Below, piece by piece: positions 1 through 10,319 of a DNA stretch of 64,000 nt (the first letter of the stretch is position 1; every line of letters begins with the position of its first letter). The stretch is taken from the NCBI RefSeq assembly GCF_026625125.1, contig NZ_CP113097.1:5797052-5861051 (forward strand), given 5' to 3'. This DNA comes from Pseudomonas putida (lineage in GTDB: Bacteria > Pseudomonadota > Gammaproteobacteria > Pseudomonadales > Pseudomonadaceae). The position numbers were made by a program, and so were the translations under genes. The notes under the pieces were generated by a model. The model was not told the DNA's origin, ran no database searches, and was given only the letters and a program-made list of their open reading frames with translations.

Positions 1-327
1 GCAGACCGATGCGCCGGGCACCCACCAGACATGTATATGCCGAAACCAGCCAGCACACATCTGCAACGAAACTCTCATAACCCTGCAGATCGGCCGCTTC
101 CCGCAACAGATCTGGTAGCACTGGCGGCTCATACTCATTCACATCGACGACCCGCTGGTCCGCGAACGGTTGGCCGAGGCTGACTACCAATGCCGCGAAG
201 TCTTCAACCTGGGCAGGCAAGCGTCGCTGCCAGACTGCCAGGTTGACACCGTCTTGCAGAATGTCGGTGAGCACCCGAGGCGATTCACCATGGACTTGGC
301 GGATATCCACACGCTGAGCCGCGGGCG

Positions 328-331
<4 letters not shown>
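1..331 (-). CDS. DUF1826 domain protein (partial, C-terminus beyond window)
   Basis: Reading the minus strand from the ATG at 331 gives an open frame to the window edge, about 110 residues, beginning [16 protein letters not shown] recognise it as the N-terminal part of the DUF1826 family, which in pseudomonads follows the zinc-type COG0523 GTPase. Its ATG overlaps the TGA stop of that GTPase (ATGA-type overlap), so the two are translationally coupled and probably share zinc-dependent control. The family has no established biochemical role; a part in zinc homeostasis is inferred from the neighbour only. The 3' end of the gene is missing because the window starts inside it. Confidence 0.75.
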
Positions 332-1536
<1,205 letters not shown>

Positions 1537-1584
1537 GGCGGATCCTCTACAGGCGGACGCATTCGAAACGATGCACTGCACAAC

Positions 1585-1597
1585 GTTATAAAGTAAC
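1585..1597. promoter_or_regulatory. Candidate Zur box
   Basis: The sequence GTTATAAAGTAAC is a near-palindrome (GTTA...TAAC) 48 bases upstream of the COG0523 GTPase start. It resembles the gammaproteobacterial Zur core GTTATAnTATAAC, and genes of this GTPase subgroup are standard Zur targets. Motif resemblance only. Confidence 0.5.
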
Positions 1598-1647
1598 AAT
1601 ACAATTTCGCCAAGCCGTTCTCGTCGGACGGTTACCCGGGAAGGAAA

Positions 1648-2028
1648 ATGAACCTGTCACCCGCAGTACTGTTATTGCTGCTCGCTGCGCCAACACCGTT
1701 GCTTGCGATACCTCAGCAGAACGCGCAGGCGTCATGCACGAGGAGCGCGACGCTGGTGGCCTGTAAAGACCCCACTGGCAGTTACTACAGCGTGCGTACC
1801 GAGGGCAGCCACATCTACCTACGCGGCTTCGATAGTGCGACGCACCGCGTATGGGCGCAAACCAACAGCCGCTATGGAGCGCTGACATTCTTCACCGGCC
1901 TGGCCAGCGATGGTGAAGCCTGGGTTGGCTATAGCCGCCGAGTTGGTTGGACCTCCCTGACCCGCGTATCCAGCTCCAACGGCGAACGATTCAGTCTGCG
2001 TTGCAGCCTGGTCGGTGGCTGCCAGTGA
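1648..2028 (+). CDS. Small secreted protein of unknown function
   Basis: A 126-residue protein with a clear Sec signal peptide ([20 protein letters not shown], likely cleaved soon after) and a mature part of about 100 residues. It contains three cysteines in [10 protein letters not shown] and an [12 protein letters not shown] ending, so disulfide bonds in the periplasm are likely. A GGAAGGAAA ribosome-binding region precedes the ATG. I do not recognise a functional domain. It is divergent from the zinc GTPase and could share its control region, but no function can be assigned. Confidence 0.6.
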   Translation: MNLSPAVLLLLLAAPTPLLAIPQQNAQASCTRSATLVACKDPTGSYYSVRTEGSHIYLRGFDSATHRVWAQTNSRYGALTFFTGLASDGEAWVGYSRRVGWTSLTRVSSSNGERFSLRCSLVGGCQ

Positions 2029-2373
2029 TCGTTCGTTTGCCTGACATTGACGCTGATCTAGCCCGACGCTAGCGATTTCCGCGCAGAGACACAGCACGCC
2101 ACTGGCCTGGGTGCATGATTGATCACTTATAGAGAAGGTAGGCGCTCCTCACCCCACCATTCGCGGCATGGAGTGGGTGAGCGATAAGCGTGGCTGCCAG
2201 GATTGGAATGGAATGTTCCACGTGGAACTATCAGTTCGCTTGGCTTATAGGCCGACCTGCTAGTGCTGAGGGCAATTCACCGAACCCAGCCGGTATCGAA
2301 CTGCGCGTGGTACATGCAGAAGCCTGCATGCCCACGACGCAGTAGCCGCCAAGGATTGGCAAGGGGCAGCCCG
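2029..2373. other. Intergenic spacer carrying a parS-like site
   Basis: 345 bases with no convincing gene. Its one recognisable element is the parS-like palindrome at 2214-2229, listed separately. Confidence 0.7.
2214..2229. promoter_or_regulatory. parS: parS-like ParB binding site
   Basis: The sequence TGTTCCACGTGGAACT matches the bacterial centromere consensus TGTTNCACGTGNAACA at all but the last base, with the perfect palindromic core GTTCCACGTGGAAC. Pseudomonads carry several parS sites within a few tens of kilobases of oriC, bound by the ParB encoded at 54.7-55.6 kb. It lies in an intergenic spacer, as expected for a maintained parS. I saw no second copy in the window. Confidence 0.85.
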
Positions 2374-2901
2374 TCAGGTGCGCGGCTTTACTGTTCCACA
2401 GTCATTGCCCAACCATACCGCCCGGGTATTCATACTGCCGCGCTGTTGCACACCCGACGCATTGAATGTCCCGTTAACTTGGGTAGTGAACTCCTTGTCA
2501 CTAAGGAAGGTTGCCTGGCCGGCACCTTGGGCTTTGGGGCAGCTGAACTGAAACTTCCAGACATTGCCGGTCCGCTCGGTAATCTTTTGCGTGCAGCCTG
2601 ACTGAGGGTCCTGCAAGGGAATATCGTTGGTTTTCACCTGCTCCGGCGTCAGGCATGAACGCACGCCATTACCTGCTACCGCGATGCCCTGCTTGGCCAG
2701 TGCCCCTTCCATCATGGCCCTCTGCTCGGGCGGCAGGTTCTTCAGTTGGCCGAGCATGAACTGCATGTCCGGCAATGGCTTACCGTCGACCTGCATGTTG
2801 CTGGTGGTGAGCTCCCACAGACCAGGCTGCAACATCTGCGCATGCACAAGTGGGCTGGCCAGGCCAAAAGCCAGGGCCAGCAGTGGCAGACGAATCTTCA
2901 T
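2374..2901 (-). CDS. DUF3617 domain periplasmic protein
   Basis: A 175-residue protein with an N-terminal Sec signal peptide (MKIRLPLLALAFGLASPLVHAQ) and a mature domain starting MLQPGLWELTTSNMQVDGK, the typical opening of DUF3617 (PF12276). Conserved cysteines occur in SCLTPEQ, SGCTQKI, FSCPK and NDCG. The family is exported and has no assigned function. It is divergent from the cardiolipin synthase gene; this neighbourhood is common in pseudomonads. Confidence 0.8.
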   Translation of the reverse strand: MKIRLPLLALAFGLASPLVHAQMLQPGLWELTTSNMQVDGKPLPDMQFMLGQLKNLPPEQRAMMEGALAKQGIAVAGNGVRSCLTPEQVKTNDIPLQDPQSGCTQKITERTGNVWKFQFSCPKAQGAGQATFLSDKEFTTQVNGTFNASGVQQRGSMNTRAVWLGNDCGTVKPRT

Positions 2902-3031
2902 GGACGAACGCTCCTCAAAATAACCGACTCAATGGCCGGGCACAGGCTTAGACGGCAAATCCGCTTTCAGGTTGCAAGGCGGCCCTGGAAGTGTTCTGTT
3001 ATCTGCTGTGTATTTGCCAAGCAGGATGCGT

Positions 3032-4471
3032 ATGGATTACCACAGCCCCTACTTCTTCGGCTATGTGCTCGGGCTCGTTCACTTGCTTGGCATAATCGCC
3101 GCGCTGCATGCGGTGTTTACCGTGCGTACGGCCCAAGGGGCAATTGCCTGGGCCATGTCGCTGTTCTTCATTCCCTACTTCACACTCATTCCCTACCTGG
3201 TGTTCGGTGCCCGCTCCTTCAACGCCTACATCAAGGCTCGGCGCCAGGCCAACCAGGAAATGCACGTGGCCATGGCCAACCTCAACTGGCGGCCTTGGGT
3301 AGAGGAAGCGCTCACAGCTCGGGAGTCGCAGAGCTACACCGCCTTGCGTGCCATGCCAAAACTTGGGCGAATGCCGTGCTTGGCCAATAACCAAGTAAAG
3401 CTGCTGATCGATGGCCAGGCCACCTTCGACGCCATCTTCGCTGCTATCGAACAAGCACGAGAAGTGGTGTTGGTACAGTTCTTCATCATCCACAACGACA
3501 CCATCGGCAAAGCGCTGCAGCAACTGTTGCTGCGCAAAGCGGCCGAGGGCGTGAAGGTGTTCGTGCTGTATGACAGGGTTGGCAGCCATGCCTTGCCCGC
3601 CAGCTATAGCCAGAGCCTCAGAGACGGTGGGGTGCAGATCCACGCCTTCGCCACCCGCCGCGGCTGGTTCAATCGCTTCCAGGTGAACTTCCGTAACCAC
3701 CGCAAGATTGTCGTGGTCGATGGGGTTACCGGCTTCATCGGCGGGCACAACGTCGGTGATGAATACCTGGGTGGCAACCCTCACCTCTCACCCTGGCGTG
3801 ATACCCATGTGCAGATCGGCGGCCCGGTGCTGGCTTGCCTGCAGGAGTCCTTCGCCGAAGACTGGTACTGGGCAACGCGTCAGCTACCGCCACTGATCCT
3901 GCCCGACACCTATCCGGACAACGGTGTGCTTTGCCAGGCGCTGGCCAGCGGGCCGGCAGATCCGCAAGAGACCTGCGCGCTGTTTTTCATCGAAGCCATC
4001 CATTCCGCGACTCGCCGCGTGTGGATCACAAGCCCCTACTTCATTCCCGACGAGGCCGTGTTCGCCGCGCTGCGCCTGGCCGTGCTGCGCGGCGTGGATG
4101 TGCGCATCCTGATCCCAGCTCGCCCCGACCATCGGGTCGTTTACGCCGCCTCTAGCCTGTTCGCCTTCGAGGCGGTGCGGGCGGGGGTACGCATGTACCG
4201 CTATCAGCCAGGGTTCCTTCATCAGAAGGTGGTGTTGGTGGACGATGAGGTCAGTGCTATTGGTAGTGCCAACCTGGACAACCGCTCATTCCGGCTGAAC
4301 TTCGAAATCACCCTGCTGACAGTGGATCGGGATTTCGCCGATCAGGTAGAGAAGATGTTGACCACTGACTTCGAGCAGGCCAGGGAAATTACGCCTGAGG
4401 ACAGCAGTAAAACCCACCGTCTTCAACAGCTGGGGATGCGTGTAGCGCGGTTGATTTCACCGATCCTCTGA
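3032..4471 (+). CDS. cls: Cardiolipin synthase (phospholipase D family)
   Basis: A 479-residue membrane enzyme that condenses two phosphatidylglycerols to cardiolipin. Two N-terminal membrane segments (about residues 5-30 and 38-60) are followed by two phospholipase D HKD motifs: [17 protein letters not shown] in the first half and [23 protein letters not shown] near the end. I start at the ATG at 3032, preceded by AGGA, because [20 protein letters not shown] is the expected N-terminus; the frame stays open upstream to 2972 but that stretch is not conserved in style. It converges on the cyclopropane fatty acid synthase gene, another phospholipid-modifying enzyme. Confidence 0.9.
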   Translation: MDYHSPYFFGYVLGLVHLLGIIAALHAVFTVRTAQGAIAWAMSLFFIPYFTLIPYLVFGARSFNAYIKARRQANQEMHVAMANLNWRPWVEEALTARESQSYTALRAMPKLGRMPCLANNQVKLLIDGQATFDAIFAAIEQAREVVLVQFFIIHNDTIGKALQQLLLRKAAEGVKVFVLYDRVGSHALPASYSQSLRDGGVQIHAFATRRGWFNRFQVNFRNHRKIVVVDGVTGFIGGHNVGDEYLGGNPHLSPWRDTHVQIGGPVLACLQESFAEDWYWATRQLPPLILPDTYPDNGVLCQALASGPADPQETCALFFIEAIHSATRRVWITSPYFIPDEAVFAALRLAVLRGVDVRILIPARPDHRVVYAASSLFAFEAVRAGVRMYRYQPGFLHQKVVLVDDEVSAIGSANLDNRSFRLNFEITLLTVDRDFADQVEKMLTTDFEQAREITPEDSSKTHRLQQLGMRVARLISPIL

Positions 4472-4509
4472 TGGGTGACCGGGGCCGCCTGAAGCGTGCC
4501 CCGGGTCAA

Positions 4510-5694
4510 TCAGCGATACAGGTCTTCACGTGTCCAGGGCAGGTCATGATGCCCATCGGCGTAAGGCTTGACGGCAAGGATCTGGTGCAGGTTTATCCAG
4601 CCCTTCTGGAATGCATAGGCGCAGCCAGCCAGATACAGGCGCCAAATGCGCAGGGTTTTTTCCGGTACCAGTGCAGCAGCCTTGTGCAGCTGGTTCTCCA
4701 GGTTATCGCTCCAATGGTGCAAGGTCTTGGCGTAATGCATGCGCAAGCTCTCGACATCGACGACCTCCAGCCCCGCAGCACACAGGCTCGCGCTGATCAT
4801 CGACAGGTGCGGCAGCTCACCGTTGGGGAACACATAATGGTCGATGAATTCACCCGCCCCTCGCCCCACCGGACGACCATCGACGTGCTTGGCGGTGATG
4901 CCATGGTTCATCACCAGGCCACCCTCGCGCACAGCGCCGAACAGTTTCTGGCTGTACAGCGCCAGGTTGGCGTGCCCGACATGCTCGAACATGCCGACGC
5001 TGACGACCTTGTCGAAGCGGCCATCCTGAGGGAGGTCGCGGTAGTCGAGGATCTGCAGCTCGACCTTGTCAGCCAGGCCCTCTGCCTTGACGCGCTGCCG
5101 CGCCAGCTTGAGCTGTTCCTTGCTCAAGGTGATGCCGAACACCTTGGCACCGTACTCGCGTGCGGCGAAGCGTGACAGCCCACCCCAACCGCAGCCGACA
5201 TCCAGCAGGTAGTCATGGGCCTGCAGCCGCAGCTTGCGGCACAGATGGTCAAACTTGTCCTGCTGTGCCTGATCGAGGGTATTGTCCGGCTCACGGAAGT
5301 AGGCACACGAATACGCCATGTCCTGATCGAGCCAGAGTTGATAGAACGCGTTGGACACGTCGTAGTGGTAGGAGATGGACTCGGCGTCTGTGCGCTTGTC
5401 GTGAGCCACACGTGGTGGCGGTGCCTCATCGTCCTCCGTCAGCAAGGCTTCGCTCAGCTCATCGCACACCCGAATGGCTTCCCCGATGTCGCCCTCCAAC
5501 TCCAGCTTGCCTTCCACGAAAGCAGCACCCAGCTGGTGCATGCTTGGATGGGTCAGCTGGGCGATCAGCTGAGGCTCCTTGACCAGGATAGTGACCTGCG
5601 GACTGGGCCCCAGGTCGAACTGGTTGCCGTCCCACAGCTTCAGACGAAGTGGCAAGTGCAGGCTCTGCAGCGCCGGCGGAAGTTGCGCAAGCAT
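4510..5694 (-). CDS. cfa: Cyclopropane-fatty-acyl-phospholipid synthase
   Basis: A 394-residue SAM-dependent methyltransferase that adds a methylene bridge across the double bond of unsaturated phospholipid acyl chains. The SAM-binding motif is LDVGCGWGG, followed by KVFGITLSKEQ, and the region VSVGMFEHVG is typical of the CFA synthase family. An N-terminal SCP2-like domain (about residues 1-100) precedes the catalytic domain. The start has a strong AAGGAGG ribosome-binding site. Together with the convergent cardiolipin synthase this forms a membrane-lipid remodelling locus. Confidence 0.92.
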   Translation of the reverse strand: MLAQLPPALQSLHLPLRLKLWDGNQFDLGPSPQVTILVKEPQLIAQLTHPSMHQLGAAFVEGKLELEGDIGEAIRVCDELSEALLTEDDEAPPPRVAHDKRTDAESISYHYDVSNAFYQLWLDQDMAYSCAYFREPDNTLDQAQQDKFDHLCRKLRLQAHDYLLDVGCGWGGLSRFAAREYGAKVFGITLSKEQLKLARQRVKAEGLADKVELQILDYRDLPQDGRFDKVVSVGMFEHVGHANLALYSQKLFGAVREGGLVMNHGITAKHVDGRPVGRGAGEFIDHYVFPNGELPHLSMISASLCAAGLEVVDVESLRMHYAKTLHHWSDNLENQLHKAAALVPEKTLRIWRLYLAGCAYAFQKGWINLHQILAVKPYADGHHDLPWTREDLYR

Positions 5695-5893
5695 GAACGA
5701 CCCTCCTTCTGGGCTCGATACATGAAATTTCGAACACCACCGAAACAGGGTAGTTCAACCGTGCGAAATTTCCGCTGAACGAGACCAAGGTCTACAACTA
5801 ACTGATCTATGAATATTTCAGATTGTATACAATTTGTCGTTCTCAGCTTAACCTTGTGTCCCTCTCGCGCTTCCTCATCTGGAGTAGAAACCC

Positions 5894-7294
5894 ATGAAAT
5901 CCTATGACGTGGTGATCATCGGCGGTGGCCCCGGCGGCTACAACGCGGCGATTCGTGCTGGGCAACTTGGCTTGAGTGTCGCCTGTGTGGAAGGCCGCTC
6001 GACCCTTGGCGGCACCTGCCTCAATGTGGGCTGCATGCCGTCCAAGGCATTGCTGCATGCCTCCGAATTGTATGAGGCCGCCAGCGGTGACGAGTTTGCC
6101 CACCTGGGCATCGAGGTGAAGCCAACCCTGAACCTCGCCCAGATGATGAAACAGAAGGACGAGAGCGTGACTGGCCTGACCAAGGGCATCGAGTACCTGT
6201 TTCGCAAGAACAAGGTCGAGTGGATCAAAGGCTGGGGCCGCCTGGATGGCGCCGACAAGGTTATCGTCAAAGCCGAGGACGGCAGCGAGACCGCGTTGCA
6301 GGCCAAGGACATCGTCATCGCTACCGGGTCCGAGCCCACTCCCCTGCCCGGCGTGACTATCGATAACCAACGCATCATCGACTCCACGGGCGCCTTGGCC
6401 CTCCCCGAGGTGCCCAAGCACCTGATCGTGATCGGCGCTGGTGTGATCGGCCTGGAGCTGGGTTCGGTGTGGCGCCGCCTGGGCAGCCAGGTCACCGTCA
6501 TCGAATACCTGGACCGCATCTGCCCCGGTACTGATGAGGAAACGGCAAAGACCCTGCAAAAGGCCCTGGCCAAGCAAGGCATGGCCTTCAAGCTCGGCAG
6601 CAAGGTGACCCAAGCGACGGCCTCACCCGACGGCGTCAGCCTGACGCTAGAGCCGGCCGCAGGCGGTACTGCAGAAACACTGCAAGCCGACTACGTGCTG
6701 GTTGCCATCGGCCGTCGTCCTTATACCCAAGGCCTGAATCTGGAAAGCGTCGGGCTGCAAACCGATAAACGCGGCATGCTCACCAACGAGCATCATCGCA
6801 CCTCAGTGCCGGGAGTGTGGGTGATTGGCGACGTCACCTCCGGCCCGATGCTGGCGCACAAAGCCGAAGACGAAGCCGTCGCCTGCATCGAGCGCATCGC
6901 CGGCAAACCCCACGAGGTCAATTACAACCTGATCCCCGGGGTGATCTATACCCGCCCCGAGTTGGCCAGCGTCGGCAAGACCGAAGAGCAGCTCAAGGCA
7001 GAAGGCCGCGCCTACAAAGTGGGCAAGTTCCCCTTCACCGCCAACAGCCGCGCGAAGATCAACCATGAAACCGAAGGCTTCGCCAAAGTCATCGCCGATG
7101 CCAACACCGATGAAGTACTGGGCGTGCATCTGGTCGGCCCAAGCGTCAGCGAGATGATCGGCGAATTCTGCGTGGCAATGGAGTTCTCCGCCTCTGCTGA
7201 AGACATCGCCCTCACCTGCCACCCGCACCCCACCCGCTCCGAGGCCTTGCGCCAGGCGGCGATGAACGTGGATGGGATGGCGATGCAGATTTGA
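5894..7294 (+). CDS. lpd: Dihydrolipoamide dehydrogenase (E3)
   Basis: A 466-residue flavoprotein that reoxidises the lipoyl groups of 2-oxo acid dehydrogenase complexes using NAD+. Visible are the FAD-binding GGGPGGYNAAIRAGQLG, the redox disulfide GGTCLNVGCMPSK, the NAD-binding GAGVIGLELGSVW, the second FAD motif GVWVIGDVTSGPMLAHKAEDE and the C-terminal interface signature with HPHPTRSEAL. Pseudomonas putida has several E3 genes and this position near oriC matches the stand-alone lpd3-type gene. A GGAG ribosome-binding site precedes the start. It is the last core gene before the accessory region. Confidence 0.93.
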   Translation: MKSYDVVIIGGGPGGYNAAIRAGQLGLSVACVEGRSTLGGTCLNVGCMPSKALLHASELYEAASGDEFAHLGIEVKPTLNLAQMMKQKDESVTGLTKGIEYLFRKNKVEWIKGWGRLDGADKVIVKAEDGSETALQAKDIVIATGSEPTPLPGVTIDNQRIIDSTGALALPEVPKHLIVIGAGVIGLELGSVWRRLGSQVTVIEYLDRICPGTDEETAKTLQKALAKQGMAFKLGSKVTQATASPDGVSLTLEPAAGGTAETLQADYVLVAIGRRPYTQGLNLESVGLQTDKRGMLTNEHHRTSVPGVWVIGDVTSGPMLAHKAEDEAVACIERIAGKPHEVNYNLIPGVIYTRPELASVGKTEEQLKAEGRAYKVGKFPFTANSRAKINHETEGFAKVIADANTDEVLGVHLVGPSVSEMIGEFCVAMEFSASAEDIALTCHPHPTRSEALRQAAMNVDGMAMQI

Positions 7295-7647
7295 GGTTCG
7301 ACACTCCGGACCGGACTGATGCGATAGAGAATCAAACTATCGCAACTTGAAACGACGCAGCTTGACGCGGTTTCAATATCACCGGTGGCTGGTCGGCCGC
7401 CGGTGCAGAGCGCGCAATGAGCAAGAGCTTCTACGCCTCAGCCCCTTTGTTCAGCCGTCAGTCGCGTCAAAACCGGGGCTTCGACTCGGTTCTGACCCGC
7501 TATAGGCGTCATTCTCGAGCAGCGCCAGCCGTCTTGCGGGTAGGCCGATGTCATCTCATACATCGCTTTTTCGATCGCCAGACCGCTCAACGAGACCCGA
7601 GGCATACCTTTGTTAAAGCGGCTAATAGCGGGAGTGCAGCAAGCCTG
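7295..7647. other. Spacer at left boundary of accessory region, with degenerate repeat
   Basis: No convincing gene. Positions 7312-7347 (core GATAGAGAATCAAACTATCG) closely match the repeat at 18068-18100 and more loosely the inverted copies at 43072-43110 next to glmS; see the repeat entries. The rest looks like decayed DNA. A rightward frame at 7417-7824 has no recognisable content and overlaps better candidates. Confidence 0.5.
7312..7347 (+). repeat. Degenerate copy of a mobile-element end repeat
   Basis: The block GACTGATGCGATAGAGAATC followed by AAACTATCGCAAC matches 18068-18100 at most positions, and both continue into GAAACGACGC. It starts about 18 bases after the lpd stop codon, at the left edge of the accessory DNA. 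Sets of such short repeats are typical of IS21-like element termini; the family assignment is tentative. Confidence 0.5.
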
Positions 7648-7794
7648 CTAGTAATAGCGCTTCCCAAGGATGTACCAAGGAGTCGACTGTGCACTCGGGA
7701 CAATTGCGAGCAGCGTCCAGCCGTCTTTGAGCAACTCATTCGCGGACGCCTGACCAAGCACTTCAATAACTTCGGTAGCTTCGTGCAATTGCAT
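7648..7794 (-). CDS. Small protein of unknown function (48 residues)
   Basis: A short frame directly downstream of the porin gene on the same strand, starting with ATG at 7794 (MQLHEATEVIEVL). The end, NELLKDGWTLLAIVP...WYILGK, has the cadence of small conserved bacterial proteins with a DGWTLL-type motif. An AAGG lies about 12 bases upstream, a weak ribosome-binding match. It may be the last gene of the porin transcription unit. Function unknown; it could also be a chance frame. Confidence 0.4.
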   Translation of the reverse strand: MQLHEATEVIEVLGQASANELLKDGWTLLAIVPSAQSTPWYILGKRYY

Positions 7795-7810
7795 GATGAG
7801 ATTCGGCCTT

Positions 7811-9052
7811 CTAGAGAATATTGAGCGGGTAGCTGACGATAAGGCGGTTCTCATCGTAGTCACTGGCGTTGAAATTTCGTCTGACGCTGGAGTTTCGCCA
7901 CCGCAGGCCTAGATCCCTCAATTTGCCGCTCTGAAACACATAACCCAGCTCTGATTCTCTTACCCATTCCGAACCGTCTTTGACGGTTCTCAATTCCACG
8001 TTATCGCCATGCACATACCGCGTCATGAAAGTCAGACCAGGTATCCCGTAACCGACGAAATTGAGGTCATAGCGAACCTGCCAGGATCTTTCGCGAGGAC
8101 TGTCGAAGGCATGGTTGAAGGTGTTGTTCGCAAGGTAAATGCCGCCGGTCCCACCGATGCGCATCCAGCCTGTGTCACCCGAAACATTTTGCAGCCCGAT
8201 ACTCATCGAGTGCTGAGCGATGTTGAGGCTGAATAGGGCCGAAGCTGTCTGGTTATCTAGCGAGCCTGCCTTTGCAGCGCCAGCATCCTTGCCCCAGAAA
8301 TAGCCAAGGTTTGAGGTAAGCGATACCGTTTGGCTGAGCTGCCATTTCTGGATGAGCCCAAGGTAGTGCTGCTTGTAGATGTTATCCAACTCCCCCGACC
8401 AGAGACGGACAGTCGTATTTTTGGAGCTGGAGCGGTAGTCAGCGCCAAGGAATTTGAAGGAGCCTGACTGCGCAGATCCGAATGAAAGGTCCTCCATGGA
8501 GGAGTCATTTCGAAGGCTGGTTTTGGTGAACTCGCCTGCGTACAACGACCAGTTCTTCAGCTCTTGCGAAGCAATCTGAGCACCGCGAAAGGTCTGCGGC
8601 AGAGCCCTGAAGTCGTCTGCGGTGACGATCGGGAAATTAGGCATCCACTCGCCGACCTTGAGCTCGGTGTTCGAAAGCTTCGCCTTCAGTGCAACACCAA
8701 GCCTGCCGAAGCTTCCGGCTGGATCACCATCGCCATCCTTGGGCAACAGCAGCGCACCGTACTCCCCTGCGCCCCCGTCGAGCTTCACTGCATACTTACC
8801 CAAGATATCCACGCCGAAGCCCAAGGTGCCCTGTGTAAATCCTGACCTGAGATCAAAGATAAAACTCTGCGTCCACTCACGGGCGTGGCTCTGAGCGACA
8901 CGAGGTGCAGTGAAATTGCGTTCAAAAAAGAAGTTTCTTAAGGTTAGATTGGCGCTGGTATCTCCCACGAATCCTTCAGCCCACACATTGATAGGCAGTA
9001 GGAGAGTAGGAACGACGAGAAAAAGGCTTTTGCGATTTGCATGAATGTTCAA
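7811..9052 (-). CDS. OprD-family outer-membrane porin
   Basis: A 413-residue outer-membrane protein with an N-terminal signal peptide ending at NVWAEG, then the OprD-type opening FVGDTSANLTLRNFFFER and the late motifs YDLNFVGYGIPGLTFMTRY and LRDLGLRWRNSSVRRNF near the C-terminus. OprD-family porins are substrate-selective channels for small carboxylates, amino acids or aromatics. I start at the TTG at 9052 because it has a good AGGGG site seven bases upstream and begins exactly at the signal peptide; the longer frame upstream is not porin-like. It is the distal gene of a leftward group with the DapA-like enzyme and an MFS transporter, so it probably admits the same substrate. Confidence 0.85.
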   Translation of the reverse strand: MNIHANRKSLFLVVPTLLLPINVWAEGFVGDTSANLTLRNFFFERNFTAPRVAQSHAREWTQSFIFDLRSGFTQGTLGFGVDILGKYAVKLDGGAGEYGALLLPKDGDGDPAGSFGRLGVALKAKLSNTELKVGEWMPNFPIVTADDFRALPQTFRGAQIASQELKNWSLYAGEFTKTSLRNDSSMEDLSFGSAQSGSFKFLGADYRSSSKNTTVRLWSGELDNIYKQHYLGLIQKWQLSQTVSLTSNLGYFWGKDAGAAKAGSLDNQTASALFSLNIAQHSMSIGLQNVSGDTGWMRIGGTGGIYLANNTFNHAFDSPRERSWQVRYDLNFVGYGIPGLTFMTRYVHGDNVELRTVKDGSEWVRESELGYVFQSGKLRDLGLRWRNSSVRRNFNASDYDENRLIVSYPLNIL

Positions 9053-9266
9053 GACCGGTCCCCTGTTGTTTTTATTGAAGGGCTTTGTTGGCCTGTCATC
9101 GCCGGTTGAGCGGGCGAATGCCGTCCTTCCGGGAAAACGGATCGTTGTTCGTGCGTAAAGCAGAGTCCGAATCGAAGGTTGCCAAGGCCCTGATGCGCAG
9201 GGCCGTGGCCGGTATTTCAGCTGAAGGCCAACACCGAAAAGGCTCTGTGCTGGCCTTGGCTTGGGA

Positions 9267-10196
9267 TCAGACCAGGCCAGCGCTGCGCAGGGCGTCAGCG
9301 ATTTCCTTATCGGCGCCTTCGGCCAGAGGCAGCAGCGGCGAACGCACGGTGGCGTGATCCAGGATGCCACGAGCAACCAGGCCGTGTTTCAGGGCCACGG
9401 TGCCTTCCATGTGGGAACCGCGGTGGTAGACGTTACGGGTTACCGGCAGCAGCTTATCGTGGATGGCGCGAGCAGCTGGGTAGTCGCGACGCTTACCAGC
9501 AGCGATCAGCTCGATCAGCGGCTCAGGGGTCAGGCCGCCGTAGCCCACCAGCGCACCGTCAACGTCGAACATGGTGTGCAGCAGGTATTCGTCATGGCAG
9601 GTCAGGATCTGCAGGTCCGGCACTTCACGACGGATTACTGGGATCTCGGTGTCCCAACGACGCATGTTACGAACACCGTTCTTCATGGCGAAGACGCCAG
9701 GCTGCTTGGCGATTTCCAGCTGGGTTTCCAGGTCGTAGGTGGCCTTGGTCACGTCTGGGTACTGGAAGAGGATCAGCGGCAGACCGCTTTCCTCATAGAT
9801 TGCCTTGTAACGGTCCTGAGCGGCGCCTTTCTGGTAGCCGAAGCGCAGCCAGCCGTGGGACGGGTACACCAGACCAGCAGCAGCACCGTTGTCTACAGCG
9901 CGTTTGGCTTCTTCAGCAGCGACTTGCGTACCTTCGCCGGTGATGCCGGCGATGATTGGCAGACGGCCGCCAACCGATTCTTTGAAAGCCTGGATGACGC
10001 GGCCCTGTTCGGCCTGGGTCAGGAAAGTACCTTCACCAGCGTGACCTAAAACGACCAGACCTTTAACGCCTTCGATGCTGCCCAGCCAAGAGCCCAGTTT
10101 CTGAATGGCTGCGTAGTCAACTTCACCGTCACGGGTGAACGGAGTCACTGGGGCAGGAACGAGGCCTTTCAGGTCGATGGTATTTTTAGTGCTCAT
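9267..10196 (-). CDS. DapA-family (dihydrodipicolinate synthase-like) aldolase/dehydratase
   Basis: A 309-residue class I (Schiff-base) TIM-barrel enzyme. The Schiff-base lysine is in FAMKNG (about residue 172) and the tyrosine in FQYPDVT (about 146). The substrate loop reads GHAGEG where true dihydrodipicolinate synthases have G-T-T-G-E-S/G, so the catalytic threonine pair is replaced; a lysine-biosynthesis role is unlikely. The family includes 5-keto-4-deoxyglucarate dehydratase and hydratase-aldolases of aromatic degradation. The ATG at 10196 has a clear AGAGGTAAC site; the longer frame to 10250 lacks one. Flanked by an MFS transporter and a porin on the same strand. Substrate unknown. Confidence 0.8.
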   Translation of the reverse strand: MSTKNTIDLKGLVPAPVTPFTRDGEVDYAAIQKLGSWLGSIEGVKGLVVLGHAGEGTFLTQAEQGRVIQAFKESVGGRLPIIAGITGEGTQVAAEEAKRAVDNGAAAGLVYPSHGWLRFGYQKGAAQDRYKAIYEESGLPLILFQYPDVTKATYDLETQLEIAKQPGVFAMKNGVRNMRRWDTEIPVIRREVPDLQILTCHDEYLLHTMFDVDGALVGYGGLTPEPLIELIAAGKRRDYPAARAIHDKLLPVTRNVYHRGSHMEGTVALKHGLVARGILDHATVRSPLLPLAEGADKEIADALRSAGLV

Positions 10197-10319
10197 TTTT
10201 GTTACCTCTGGTTTAGTTAATTTTCGCAACTTACGCATGCGCGGGCGCAAAACACATATGGATGTGCTCTGAGTTTGCTGCTGAGTCAGGTACCGCCGTG
10301 TGGACTTGCTAGTTGAAGC

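Noticed and set aside
7417..7824. Rightward frame of 135 codons downstream of lpd
   Set aside because: Arginine-rich, no domain, and it overlaps the porin end and the better small leftward frame.
9053..9376. N-terminal extension of the OprD porin frame
   Set aside because: It would remove the signal peptide from the N-terminus and overlaps the DapA-like gene; the TTG at 9052 has a good ribosome-binding site.
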